NCBI RefSeq assembly: GCF_021916785.1
Contig: NZ_JAKCFC010000013.1
Span: 109,097 to 173,096, forward strand
Direction of reading: 5' to 3'
From: Mycolicibacterium lacusdiani
Lineage (GTDB): Bacteria > Actinomycetota > Actinomycetes > Mycobacteriales > Mycobacteriaceae
DNA: 64,000 bases
The translations under genes and the position numbers were made by a program. The notes beneath the pieces are model-generated. The model saw nothing but the letters and a program-made list of their open reading frames with translations, searched no databases and was not told the DNA's origin. Shown piece by piece: positions 24,974 to 32,767 of this stretch (position 1 is its first letter; the number at the start of each line of letters is the position of its first letter).

Positions 24974-26150
24974 TGCCGTTGCTGCCCTGAATCGGTACGA
25001 CGGACGGGATCGTCACGCCTTCTGGCAACACGAGTACGCCGTCGTGATTCACGTACCCCGAGTGCTTGGTCGGCAGTGGCAGATCGGGATTGGGACACGG
25101 TCGGTCGGTTCCCTCGCCGCAGATGCCGGGGTTGAAGTACGAACGCTTCTGTACGTCTTCAGGCCAGGGGTCGCCATGCATGCCCAGCCAGGTCGCCGGC
25201 ACGTTGTAGAAGAGGAAGAAGCACGCGCTGACACCGCCGAAGATCGCCAGGAAGCGCGTGAACTGCTGCTTGGCGACTCCGCCTCGGATGCCGTCGAGGC
25301 CACGTTCGACCACGGTGCGTCCACGGTCATCGGTGAAGAAGCGCAGGCAGCACAGCGCCGCCTGGACGCCACCCCACATCAGACCCTCGTAGATCGGCCA
25401 CTGGTAGTACGTGCCTGCGTTGAACGAAAGGGACTGGATGGCACCGGGGTAGGAGTAGAAGCCGATCGGCAGCATGATCAGCGCCTCCATGACGAAGTCG
25501 AAGACGAAGGCGATCGCGTAGGTGACCAGGATCAGTCGCAGATTCGTGATCGACGGCCAACGGTTCTTGATCCTTCGCATGACCCAACACCCGACGATGG
25601 TCAGCAGCAGCACGCCGTACATGTAGCCGGGGATGTTGGTCAGCAGCGGTTCGGGCACGGTATGGCCGGGTTCCTCGTATGCCACCCAGCCCGGAATGTG
25701 CGGTGCCCAGGACCCTCGGTTCCACAGCCATGCGTTGTACGTGCACCAGGTGCTGTAGTAGTTCAGCATCGGGTCCTGGAACATCATCAGGCCCATCGAC
25801 ACCAGCAGCATGCCGTCGAGCGTGAAGCGCCTCTCCCGCACCCACGGCCGGATGAGGAAGTACCAGAGCGCGAACGGCAGGCCGATCCAGAGCACTATGG
25901 CGTTGGCCATCAGCGGGATCTGCATGTACATCGGCGGCTCGGTCGGACCTCCCGCCACCGGCTCGAAGAAGGGTCCGCTGACCCACCGGACGAACACGTA
26001 GACGGTGTAGGCCAGGAACAGGGCGCCGACGGCCGCCCAGATCTTGATGGCGTTCGACGATCGAGGTGTCTCGGTGCCGAGCCCTCGCCCGAAACCTGGG
26101 GTGCTACTCACCGATTCGGTGATGGCGGACTTCTTCGACGATTCGCTCAC
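24960..26150 (-). CDS. AveC-like (spirocyclase AveC family) membrane protein (396 aa)
   Basis: Polytopic membrane protein with about six to seven hydrophobic helices. Features such as WVSGPFFEPVAGGPTEPP, MMFQDPMLNYYSTWCTYNAW and LIMLPIGFYSYPGAIQ match, from memory, the mycobacterial proteins named spirocyclase AveC family after the avermectin spiroketal enzyme. The GTG at 26150 follows an excellent ribosome site (AGGAGGCACGA). Its C terminus holds a Cys-containing, periplasm-like segment. Function outside avermectin synthesis is unknown. It heads the operon with the CbbQ and NorD-like genes and is divergent from a tetR gene with a shared palindromic operator. Confidence 0.75.
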   Translation of the reverse strand: MSESSKKSAITESVSSTPGFGRGLGTETPRSSNAIKIWAAVGALFLAYTVYVFVRWVSGPFFEPVAGGPTEPPMYMQIPLMANAIVLWIGLPFALWYFLIRPWVRERRFTLDGMLLVSMGLMMFQDPMLNYYSTWCTYNAWLWNRGSWAPHIPGWVAYEEPGHTVPEPLLTNIPGYMYGVLLLTIVGCWVMRRIKNRWPSITNLRLILVTYAIAFVFDFVMEALIMLPIGFYSYPGAIQSLSFNAGTYYQWPIYEGLMWGGVQAALCCLRFFTDDRGRTVVERGLDGIRGGVAKQQFTRFLAIFGGVSACFFLFYNVPATWLGMHGDPWPEDVQKRSYFNPGICGEGTDRPCPNPDLPLPTKHSGYVNHDGVLVLPEGVTIPSVVPIQGSNGNDAE

Positions 26151-26192
26151 TCGTGCCTCCTGGAAACCGCAGCGGACATCTCGTTGTCGAGA

Positions 26193-26210
26193 AGATACCA
26201 GCCGGTATCT
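26193..26210. promoter_or_regulatory. Palindromic operator AGATACC-AGCC-GGTATCT
   Basis: A perfect 7-bp inverted repeat with a 4-base spacer in the 103-base region between the divergent AveC-like gene (start 26150) and tetR (start 26254). Its symmetry, size and midpoint position are typical of a TetR operator controlling both directions. Confidence 0.8.
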
Positions 26211-26253
26211 GAACATCCAATGGGTTTCTCAGATGCTGTGGCAGACTTTCACC

Positions 26254-26886
26254 ATGGCGGAGCGGTGGACGCGCGAGCGACGGCTCGAGCACACGAGGTC
26301 ACTGCTGCTCGACGCTGCCGAGGACGTCTTCGCCGAAAAGGGCTTCACCACAGCCACTCTCGATGACATCGCGCACACGGCGGGGTACACCAAGGGTGCC
26401 ATCTACAAGCACTTCGCCACCAAGGAGGAGTTGTTCCTCGAGGTCAGCGACCGCTACTGGCGCCGCTACTTCGACAATTTCGCCGAGGCGATGTCGACGG
26501 CAGACCAGGTCGGTGCGCCCGAACTCGACGAGATCGCCCAGCGGTGGCGCCAGTTGAGCATCGACCGCGGCGCCGAGCACGCCGCGCTCGGCCACGAGTT
26601 CACGCTGTACCTGCTGCGCAATCCCGAAGCGCGCCAGCGGGTGGCCGCGAAGCGGTCGGAGGTGGTGGACAAGCTCGCGAAGTTCATCGTGGCGGGTGTC
26701 GACCGGCTCGGCGGAACTCTGCTCATCCCGGCGACGACGTTGGCGCAGGTGCTCGTCGCCACCAGCGATTCGGTGGTGCTGGGCAGCCAACTCGACGACG
26801 TCGACCTCTTCCGTCCCATCGTCGAGATGTACGTGTCGGCAATCAAGTTGCCGGAATGGCCGCGCGAGGTCCGGCCCGCCGAGTGA
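26254..26886 (+). CDS. TetR family transcriptional regulator (210 aa)
   Basis: HTH region: HTRSLLLDAAEDVFAEKGFT then LDDIAHTAGYTKGAIYKHFA, followed by an all-helical effector domain. Start ATG 26254 (MAERWTRER); an alternative ATG at 26233 would add seven residues. It most likely represses the divergent AveC-CbbQ-NorD operon through the palindrome at 26193-26210. Its 3' end overlaps the convergent EBP-like gene by 44 bases, an unusual tail-to-tail overlap. Confidence 0.9.
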   Translation: MAERWTRERRLEHTRSLLLDAAEDVFAEKGFTTATLDDIAHTAGYTKGAIYKHFATKEELFLEVSDRYWRRYFDNFAEAMSTADQVGAPELDEIAQRWRQLSIDRGAEHAALGHEFTLYLLRNPEARQRVAAKRSEVVDKLAKFIVAGVDRLGGTLLIPATTLAQVLVATSDSVVLGSQLDDVDLFRPIVEMYVSAIKLPEWPREVRPAE

Positions 26887-27628
26887 GGTGGTCGATCTGC
26901 AGGTAGATCGCGTACAGCACCAACGGCGGCAGCACGATGAACGGCACGTTCTCGGCGATGAACTTGAAGCCGAGGCCGTAGGCGCCCTGGCCGATGTTCT
27001 CGAAGCCGGCTCCCACTTCCGCAAGGAAGTAGATGGCGGTGCTGCTCATCAGGATCGCGCACCCCACGAAGGCGAACCACAGGCAGCGGATCCGCGCCTC
27101 GTCCGACAGGGTGGTCCGGACCAGCCGGGTCCACATCACGAACACCATGGTGCCGGTGAGCACCCCGACGATCTCGAGGGCGAGGATCCACGGATTTCCG
27201 CTGACGTACCGGGTGTCGGCCAGTGCGTACTGCCACCACAGCCACTTCCACCCTGGATCGTCGGTGGGCGTCCATAGTCCCAGCGGATGGCCGATGAGGA
27301 ACATCAGCTCGTAGCCGATCTGGCTGCATGCGGTGTAGGGCAGGTAGAACAGCGTCAGTTCGGCGGCCTTGTCCAGGCGGGTCCGGCGTTCGCCCGGCGC
27401 GTTCCACAGCAAGACGAACGGCAGCAGGATCACCGGAATGCCGAACAGCATGTTGGCGATGACGTCCACCGCGAAACTCGGCGGGATGAGGCCGACGCCC
27501 ACGCCGATCGTCATCCCGACGAACATCAGTGTGGTGAACAGCGCCGTGGCGGTGTAGATCCGCAGCCGGTGCGGCGCCCACGGCTGGGCGAAATTCGTGT
27601 CGTGGCCCGAGATCGCGTCGGTGGACAA
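26843..27628 (-). CDS. EBP/EXPERA-like integral membrane protein (261 aa)
   Basis: Multi-helix membrane protein. The segment WWQYALADTRYVSGNPW (131-147), followed by LEIVGVLTG, IYFLAEVGAGFE and AENVPFIVLPPLVL, strongly resembles the emopamil-binding protein (sterol delta8-delta7 isomerase) / EXPERA superfamily as I recall it. By eye, E107, E152 and N227 align with residues of the human EBP active site, while its active-site His appears as Q103. The start is a TTG at 27628 with GGGAG upstream, one base after the aldehyde dehydrogenase stop, so it is probably cotranscribed with it. A role in isomerising a ring double bond is possible but unproven. Confidence 0.7.
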   Translation of the reverse strand: MSTDAISGHDTNFAQPWAPHRLRIYTATALFTTLMFVGMTIGVGVGLIPPSFAVDVIANMLFGIPVILLPFVLLWNAPGERRTRLDKAAELTLFYLPYTACSQIGYELMFLIGHPLGLWTPTDDPGWKWLWWQYALADTRYVSGNPWILALEIVGVLTGTMVFVMWTRLVRTTLSDEARIRCLWFAFVGCAILMSSTAIYFLAEVGAGFENIGQGAYGLGFKFIAENVPFIVLPPLVLYAIYLQIDHLTRRAGPRAAIPAT

Positions 27629-27629
27629 C

Positions 27630-29087
27630 TCATGCTCCCTTGGTCGCTGGTGCCACGGCGATGGACTTCGTGTCGGTGTAGCCGTCGATTCCCTCGCGGC
27701 CGAGTTCGCGGCCGTAGCCACTGCCCTTCACTCCGCCGAACGGGGCGAAGGGGTCCATGGTGTAGCCCTGGTTGACCCCGAACGTTCCGGTGCGCACGCG
27801 TGCCGCGACCGCCATGCCGCGGTCGGTGTCGTCGGTGAACACCGACCCCGCCAGGCCGTAGTCGGAGTCGTTGGCGATCGCGACCGCATCGTTCTCGTCG
27901 GCGTAGGCGATCACGGTCAACACCGGGCCGAAGATCTCCTCGCGGGCGATGGTCATCTCGTTGTCGGCGCGGTCGAAGATCGTCGGCCGGACGAACCATC
28001 CGCGCTCGAGTCCGTCGGGCATGCCGGCACCGCCGGTCACCACGCGAGCGCCCTGCTGCGTGCCCCGTTCGATGTAGTCCGATACGCGTTCTCGTTGCCG
28101 GCGGGAGACCAGCGGTCCCACCTGCGTTGCCGCATCGGCAGGGTCGCCGACGCGCAGTGGCGCCACCTCGGCGACGAGTGCATCGACGTACTCTGCCGCC
28201 CTGTTCTCGGGAACCAGGATGCGGGTCAACGCATTGCAGATCTGTCCGCTGTTCGACAGGCTCGCCGAGCGGATGCCCGTCGCCACGGCGCCTGGGTCTG
28301 CATCGTCGAGCACGATTGCCGCGGACTTTCCGCCGAGTTCGAGGCTGACCCGACGCAGGTCTCGCGCACAGGTCGTGGCCACGGCACGGCCCGCGGCCGT
28401 GGAACCGGTGAACGACACCTTGTCGACGCCGGGGTGGCCCACCAGGTATTCGCCCACCGTGCCGTCGCCGGGCAGCACGCTCACCACGCCCGCCGGGAAG
28501 TCGGCGTCCGCGAGGAGTTCGGCCAGCAACAGCGCGTCGAGCGGTGCCTCGGGCGCGGGCTTGAGCACCACCGTGCACCCGGCCAGTAGCGCGGGCACGA
28601 GCTTGGTGACGATCAAGAACTGGGGCATGTTCCACGGCACGATCGCGGCGACGACGCCGACCGGTTCGTGCAGGACGTGGACGTCGGAGCCGTAGCGGCC
28701 GGCCCGGATCTCGCGCCACGGGTGGTCCTCGGCGAGATCGCAGAAGGCGTCCATCATCGACCACGGGAGTGCGACCTGAGCCCGCTGAGCGAAGCTGATC
28801 GGAGCGCCGATCTCGGCGCTGATCAGGGCCGCCATCTCGGCGCGCCGGTCACCGTAGGACTTGGCCAGCCGACGCACCGCGGCGATGCGTTCTGCCGGTT
28901 CCGTGCGCGGCCACGGGCCGTCGTCGAACGCCGTCCTGGCCGCCGCCACCGCGAGGTCGACGTCGGCGGGCGCGGCGGTCGCCACGCTCGCGATCGTCTC
29001 CTCGGTATGCGGTGAGATGACCTCGATGCGCCGGTCGCTGCTCGGAGCGCGCCACTGGCCGCCGATGAAGAGTTCGTCGTGCCGCAC
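27630..29087 (-). CDS. NAD(P)-dependent aldehyde dehydrogenase (485 aa)
   Basis: Class-I-like aldehyde dehydrogenase: VPWNMPQFLIVTKLVPALLA, the cofactor loop SFTGSTAAGRAV, the glutamate motif LELGGKSAAIVLDDAD and the catalytic cysteine in NSGQICNALTRILVP. The C terminus contains MDPFAPFGGVKGSGYGRE. Start GTG 29087, seven bases behind AGGAGG. It is the first gene of a two-gene operon with the EBP-like protein and is divergent from the second Rieske operon; a MarR-like operator lies at 29119-29141 in between. It would oxidise an alcohol-derived aldehyde to the acid. Confidence 0.93.
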   Translation of the reverse strand: MRHDELFIGGQWRAPSSDRRIEVISPHTEETIASVATAAPADVDLAVAAARTAFDDGPWPRTEPAERIAAVRRLAKSYGDRRAEMAALISAEIGAPISFAQRAQVALPWSMMDAFCDLAEDHPWREIRAGRYGSDVHVLHEPVGVVAAIVPWNMPQFLIVTKLVPALLAGCTVVLKPAPEAPLDALLLAELLADADFPAGVVSVLPGDGTVGEYLVGHPGVDKVSFTGSTAAGRAVATTCARDLRRVSLELGGKSAAIVLDDADPGAVATGIRSASLSNSGQICNALTRILVPENRAAEYVDALVAEVAPLRVGDPADAATQVGPLVSRRQRERVSDYIERGTQQGARVVTGGAGMPDGLERGWFVRPTIFDRADNEMTIAREEIFGPVLTVIAYADENDAVAIANDSDYGLAGSVFTDDTDRGMAVAARVRTGTFGVNQGYTMDPFAPFGGVKGSGYGRELGREGIDGYTDTKSIAVAPATKGA

Positions 29088-29118
29088 GGCGGCGCCTCCT
29101 CGATGCCTTGATCGTCGA

Positions 29119-29141
29119 ATATCAACTACTTGCGATTGATG
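29119..29141. promoter_or_regulatory. MarR-type operator copy between ALDH and Rieske operons
   Basis: The 23 bases contain ATCAACTACTTG and match the reverse complement of the site at 32739-32761 at 19 of 23 positions (core CAACTACTTG against CAAGTACTTG). It lies 31 bases upstream of the ALDH start and 142 bases before the Rieske gene, so a MarR dimer bound here could control both directions. Confidence 0.6.
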
Positions 29142-29283
29142 TGGGCAGCATATACCGTCGACGTGAACGACCCTTGCGATTTCGTGAAAAGGCAGCTGCG
29201 CGTGGTCGTTTGCGCGTGACGGCCGACCAGCGGGCTTCGCGAGGGGTGCGGCACGGCGCGAGTGCACTTACCAGGAGGCGATC

Positions 29284-30585
29284 ATGGCCCGATTCCCGAA
29301 GCCGCCCGAGGGCAGCTGGACGGAGCACTATCCCGATCTGGGTACCGGTCCGGTGTCCTACGAGGACTCGATCGACCCGGAGTTCTTCGAGGTGGAACGC
29401 AAGGCGGTGTTCAAGCGCGCCTGGCTGAACGTCGGTCGGGTGGAGCAGCTTCCGCGCAAGGGCAGCTACTTCACCAAGGAGATGAAGGTCGTCAACACGT
29501 CGATCATCGTCGTGCGCACGACGTCCGGCGAGCGCAGCGACGGGGAAATCGGCACCGGTGAGGTGAAGGCGTACCACAACATCTGCCGGCACCGTGGCAA
29601 CAAACTGGTGTGGAACGACATGCCGCTGGAGGAGACCAGCGGGGTGTGCAGGCAGTTCACCTGCAAGTACCACGCGTGGCGCTACGACCTCGACGGCAAC
29701 CTGACCTTCGTGCAGCAGGAGGGTGAGTTCTTCGATCTCGACAAGAGCCGTTACGGGCTGGTCGACGTGCACTGCGAGGTGTGGGAGGGCTTCGTCTTCG
29801 TCAACTTCGCAGCCGAACCCGAGCAGACGCTGCACGACTTCCTCGGCCCGATGATCACCAACCTGGCCGGCTACCCCTTCGGCCGGATGACCTCGCGGTT
29901 CCACTACCGCTCCGAGGTCAAGGCCAATTGGAAGCTCTACATGGACGCGTTCCAGGAGTTCTATCACGCACCCGTGCTGCATGCGAACCAGTCGCCGACC
30001 GCCTACTCGAAGGCCGCCGCGGAGGCCGGTTTCGAGGCGCCGCACTACCGCATCGAAGGTCCGCACCGACTGGTGAGCACCTCGGGGGTGCGGGCGTGGG
30101 AGATGGCCGACGAGATGCGCAAGCCGATCGAGGACATCTGTCAGAGCGGTCTCTTCGGCCCGTGGGACGCTCAGGATCTCGGCGAGATGCCGGTCGGACT
30201 CAATCCCGCGAAGTGCGATCCCTGGGGCCTCGACTCGTTCCAGCTGTTCCCGAACTTCGTCATCCTGTTCTGGGGACAGGGGTGGTACCTGACCTATCAC
30301 TACTGGCCACTGACCCACAACACCCACCTGTTCGAGGGCACGGTGTACTTCCCCGAACCCCGCACGCCGCGTGAGCGCATCGCCCAGGAGCTGGCCGCGG
30401 TGTCGTTCAAGGAATACGGGCTGCAGGATGCGAACACCCTGGAAGCGACCCAGAGCATGATCGAGTCGCGCGTACTCGACGACTTCGTGCTGTGCGATCA
30501 GGAAGTCCTGATTCGCCACCTGCACAAGGAGACTGCCGCGTGGGTCGAGGACTACCTGCGCAAGCAGGAGGTGACGGTCCCGTGA
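29284..30585 (+). CDS. Rieske non-haem iron oxygenase, large subunit (433 aa)
   Basis: Second copy of the Rieske oxygenase. Rieske ligands C101, H103, C127 and H130 (CRHRGNK and TCKYHAW); mononuclear iron site D221, H228 and H233 in MDAFQEFYHAPVLH. The N-terminal MARFPKPPEGSWTEHYPDLG aligns with the paralogues at 4188 and 34608. It starts at ATG 29284 after AGGAGG. The 3' end overlaps the companion gene by four bases. It lies upstream of its companion and of an imidazolonepropionase-like gene, the same order as in the operon at 2628-5558. Electrons probably come from the KshB-like reductase at 32768. Confidence 0.94.
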   Translation: MARFPKPPEGSWTEHYPDLGTGPVSYEDSIDPEFFEVERKAVFKRAWLNVGRVEQLPRKGSYFTKEMKVVNTSIIVVRTTSGERSDGEIGTGEVKAYHNICRHRGNKLVWNDMPLEETSGVCRQFTCKYHAWRYDLDGNLTFVQQEGEFFDLDKSRYGLVDVHCEVWEGFVFVNFAAEPEQTLHDFLGPMITNLAGYPFGRMTSRFHYRSEVKANWKLYMDAFQEFYHAPVLHANQSPTAYSKAAAEAGFEAPHYRIEGPHRLVSTSGVRAWEMADEMRKPIEDICQSGLFGPWDAQDLGEMPVGLNPAKCDPWGLDSFQLFPNFVILFWGQGWYLTYHYWPLTHNTHLFEGTVYFPEPRTPRERIAQELAAVSFKEYGLQDANTLEATQSMIESRVLDDFVLCDQEVLIRHLHKETAAWVEDYLRKQEVTVP

Positions 30586-30938
30586 CCGCGGCGCACGCGA
30601 CCGCACGCGAGCCCATGCTGCCGCCCGAGTTCGCCGATCTCGAGCCGTTCGCCGCCGACTGGTGCCTGGGCTCCGAGCGCGAGCGGTACGCCAAGCGGTT
30701 GGGCAGCACCATGCGTGACATGCAGGCGTTCTACGACGCGATCACGGCGCGGGCGGAGGAGGCGATCGCGTTCTGCGACAAGTTCCCCCTCGACGATCTG
30801 CCCGAGGACGTCCTCAGTCTCATGCACCTGCTCTACTCGATGATCATGGTCTCGTTCCCGGTGGAGTGCTGGAAGCAGCCGCGGGTTCCCGATTCCGGTG
30901 CCACGACTCTGGACTGCGACGTCGAGCCGGTGCCGTGA
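30582..30938 (+). CDS. Rieske-oxygenase companion protein (118 aa)
   Basis: Second member of the small uncharacterised family (paralogues at 3866-4195 and 35876-36217). Conserved features are EFADLEPFAADWCLGSERER, the AKRL and YDA segments, FPLDDLPED and YSMIMVSFPVECWKQPRV. The GTG start overlaps the Rieske stop (GTGA) and the stop overlaps the amidohydrolase GTG in the same way, so three genes are translationally coupled. No recognised domain, membrane segment or metal motif. A role as small oxygenase subunit is the simplest reading. Confidence 0.85.
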   Translation: MTAAHATAREPMLPPEFADLEPFAADWCLGSERERYAKRLGSTMRDMQAFYDAITARAEEAIAFCDKFPLDDLPEDVLSLMHLLYSMIMVSFPVECWKQPRVPDSGATTLDCDVEPVP

Positions 30939-32215
30939 CCGATCCCGCCGCGGATGTGACCGTTCTGCGGGCGGCCCGATGGGCCGACGTCGAGGCGGGG
31001 GTGGTGCGCACGCCGGCCGTCCTGGTGATCGACGGCAATCGCATCCAGGCCGTGAATCCGGCCGTCGTGCCGGAGAAGCCGAAGCACGACATCGATCTCG
31101 GCGACGTCACGCTGCTGCCCGGGCTGATGGACATGGAACTCAACCTGCTGATCGGCGGTCCGGGCGGTCCAGAGGGTCTGCCCAGTCCCATGCACGGCGT
31201 GCAGGACGATCCGGCGTACCGGACCCTGCGCGGTGCGGTCAACGCCCGCACGACGCTCGAAGCCGGGTTCACGACGGTTCGCAACCTGGGGCTGATGGTC
31301 AAGACCGGGGGATACCTGCTCGACGTGGCATTGCAACGCGCGATCGAGCAGGGCTGGCACGCGGGTCCGCGGATCTTTCCGGCCGGTCACGCGGTGACGC
31401 CGTACGGCGGCCACCTGGACCCGACGGTGTTTCAGCGCCTGGCGCCGGGCATCATGCCGCTGTCGGTCGCCGAGGGCATCGCCAACGGGGTCGACGAGGT
31501 CCGGGCGTGCGTGCGCTACCAGATCAGGCACGGAGCCAAGCTGATCAAGGTGTCGGCGTCGGGTGGCGTCATGTCGCACAGCACCGCCCCTGGTGCGCAA
31601 CAGTATTCGGACGACGAGTTCGCGGCGATCGCCGACGAGGCGCACCGTGCCGGCGTGCGCGTCGCCGCGCACGCGGTGGGGGACAGTGCCATCCGTGCCT
31701 GCATCAAGGCGGGCATCGACTGCATCGAGCACGGCTTCCTCGCCACGGACGACACCATCCAGATGATGGTCGACCACGGCACCTTCCTGGTGTCCACGAC
31801 CTATCTCACCGAGGCGATGGCAATCGACCGGATCGCGCCCGAACTGCGCAGGAAGGCCGAAGTGGTCTTCCCGCAGGCGCAAGCCATGCTGCCCAAGGCG
31901 ATCGCAGCCGGCGTCCGCATCGCCTGCGGCACGGATGCACCCGCGGTGCCGCACGGCCAGAACGCCAAGGAGCTGCGGGCCCTGGTGGCCCGCGGCATGA
32001 CGCCGATGCAGGCGTTGCGAGCGGCAACGATCACGAGTGCCGAACTCATCGACTCCGACGACGAACTGGGCCGGCTGGCGCCGGGGTACCTGGCGGACGT
32101 CATTGCGGTCCCGGGGGATCCGTCGCAGGACATCGCGAGCACTCTCGACGTCCGCTTCGTGATGAAGGACGGCGTCGTTCACGAGGGTGGGCGGGATGGC
32201 GTCGGCGGCGGCTAA
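30935..32215 (+). CDS. Imidazolonepropionase-like amidohydrolase with altered metal motif (426 aa)
   Basis: Paralogue of the protein at 2628-3863. Landmarks are LLPGLMD at 60-66, K205 (LIKVSASGG), AAHAVGD (H246), IEHG (H266) and CGTDAP (D334). The HxH after the first barrel strand reads E68-L-N70, the same substitution as in the other copy. The remaining ligands of the imidazolonepropionase/prolidase-like branch are kept, so the protein may bind one metal or use a changed site. Start GTG 30935 overlaps the companion stop. A marR gene follows nine bases later. Confidence 0.87.
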   Translation: MTDPAADVTVLRAARWADVEAGVVRTPAVLVIDGNRIQAVNPAVVPEKPKHDIDLGDVTLLPGLMDMELNLLIGGPGGPEGLPSPMHGVQDDPAYRTLRGAVNARTTLEAGFTTVRNLGLMVKTGGYLLDVALQRAIEQGWHAGPRIFPAGHAVTPYGGHLDPTVFQRLAPGIMPLSVAEGIANGVDEVRACVRYQIRHGAKLIKVSASGGVMSHSTAPGAQQYSDDEFAAIADEAHRAGVRVAAHAVGDSAIRACIKAGIDCIEHGFLATDDTIQMMVDHGTFLVSTTYLTEAMAIDRIAPELRRKAEVVFPQAQAMLPKAIAAGVRIACGTDAPAVPHGQNAKELRALVARGMTPMQALRAATITSAELIDSDDELGRLAPGYLADVIAVPGDPSQDIASTLDVRFVMKDGVVHEGGRDGVGGG

Positions 32216-32224
32216 CGTCTAGGC

Positions 32225-32701
32225 ATGAAGGCGCGCGACGTGGCTGGCATCGAACTCACCGACAACATCCTGTGGTTGCTCAAGCAGGCGTTCTACTTCT
32301 CGCTGACGTCGGTCAACGAGGCCGTGAGCGATCACGGCGTCAGTACCGCCCAGATCGGCGTGCTGCGCCAACTGTCGAACGAACCCGGTCTGTCGGGTGC
32401 CGAACTGGCGCGCCGCCTGCTCATCAGCCCCCAGGGCGTGCAACTCGCGCTGACCGCGTTGGAGAAGCGCGGCCTCGTGCAGCGCAAGAAGGATCCCCAG
32501 CACGGCCGCATCCTGCAGGCCTTCCTGACCGACAGGGGCCGGGAGATCGCCGCGGCCGTCGTGCACGACGCGATAGCCGCGCACGACAAGGTGTTTGGCG
32601 TTCTGAGCAGCGCCGAGCAGCGCACGCTACGCGAGCTGCTCGGGCGCGTGGTCGAGCAGGGCACCGGGCACGAGCTGTACGCCGACCACGTCGCCGACTG
32701 A
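32225..32701 (+). CDS. MarR family transcriptional regulator (158 aa)
   Basis: Winged-helix regulator: the DNA-binding region runs STAQIGVLRQLSNEPGLSGA, ELARRLLISPQGVQLALTAL, EKRGLVQRKKDPQHGR, flanked by dimerisation helices. MarR proteins usually bind short palindromes and release them upon aromatic or lipophilic ligand binding. Two CAAGTACTTG palindromes lie immediately downstream in front of the reductase, and a near copy is at 29119-29141 ahead of the ALDH and Rieske operons, so it very likely controls this whole block. Confidence 0.92.
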   Translation: MKARDVAGIELTDNILWLLKQAFYFSLTSVNEAVSDHGVSTAQIGVLRQLSNEPGLSGAELARRLLISPQGVQLALTALEKRGLVQRKKDPQHGRILQAFLTDRGREIAAAVVHDAIAAHDKVFGVLSSAEQRTLRELLGRVVEQGTGHELYADHVAD

Positions 32702-32723
32702 TCCCGCGAACATCCGACGATGG

Positions 32724-32753
32724 CAAGTACTTGATGTCAATGACAAGTACTTG
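32724..32753. promoter_or_regulatory. Double MarR-type operator CAAGTACTTG x2
   Basis: Two perfect 10-bp palindromes at 32724-32733 and 32744-32753, spaced 20 bases centre to centre (two helical turns). They are followed by ATATTG, with the reductase ATG 14 bases further on. The spacing fits two MarR dimers on one face of the DNA. The marR gene ends 22 bases upstream. Confidence 0.8.
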
Positions 32754-32767
32754 ATATTGTCGTCGGG

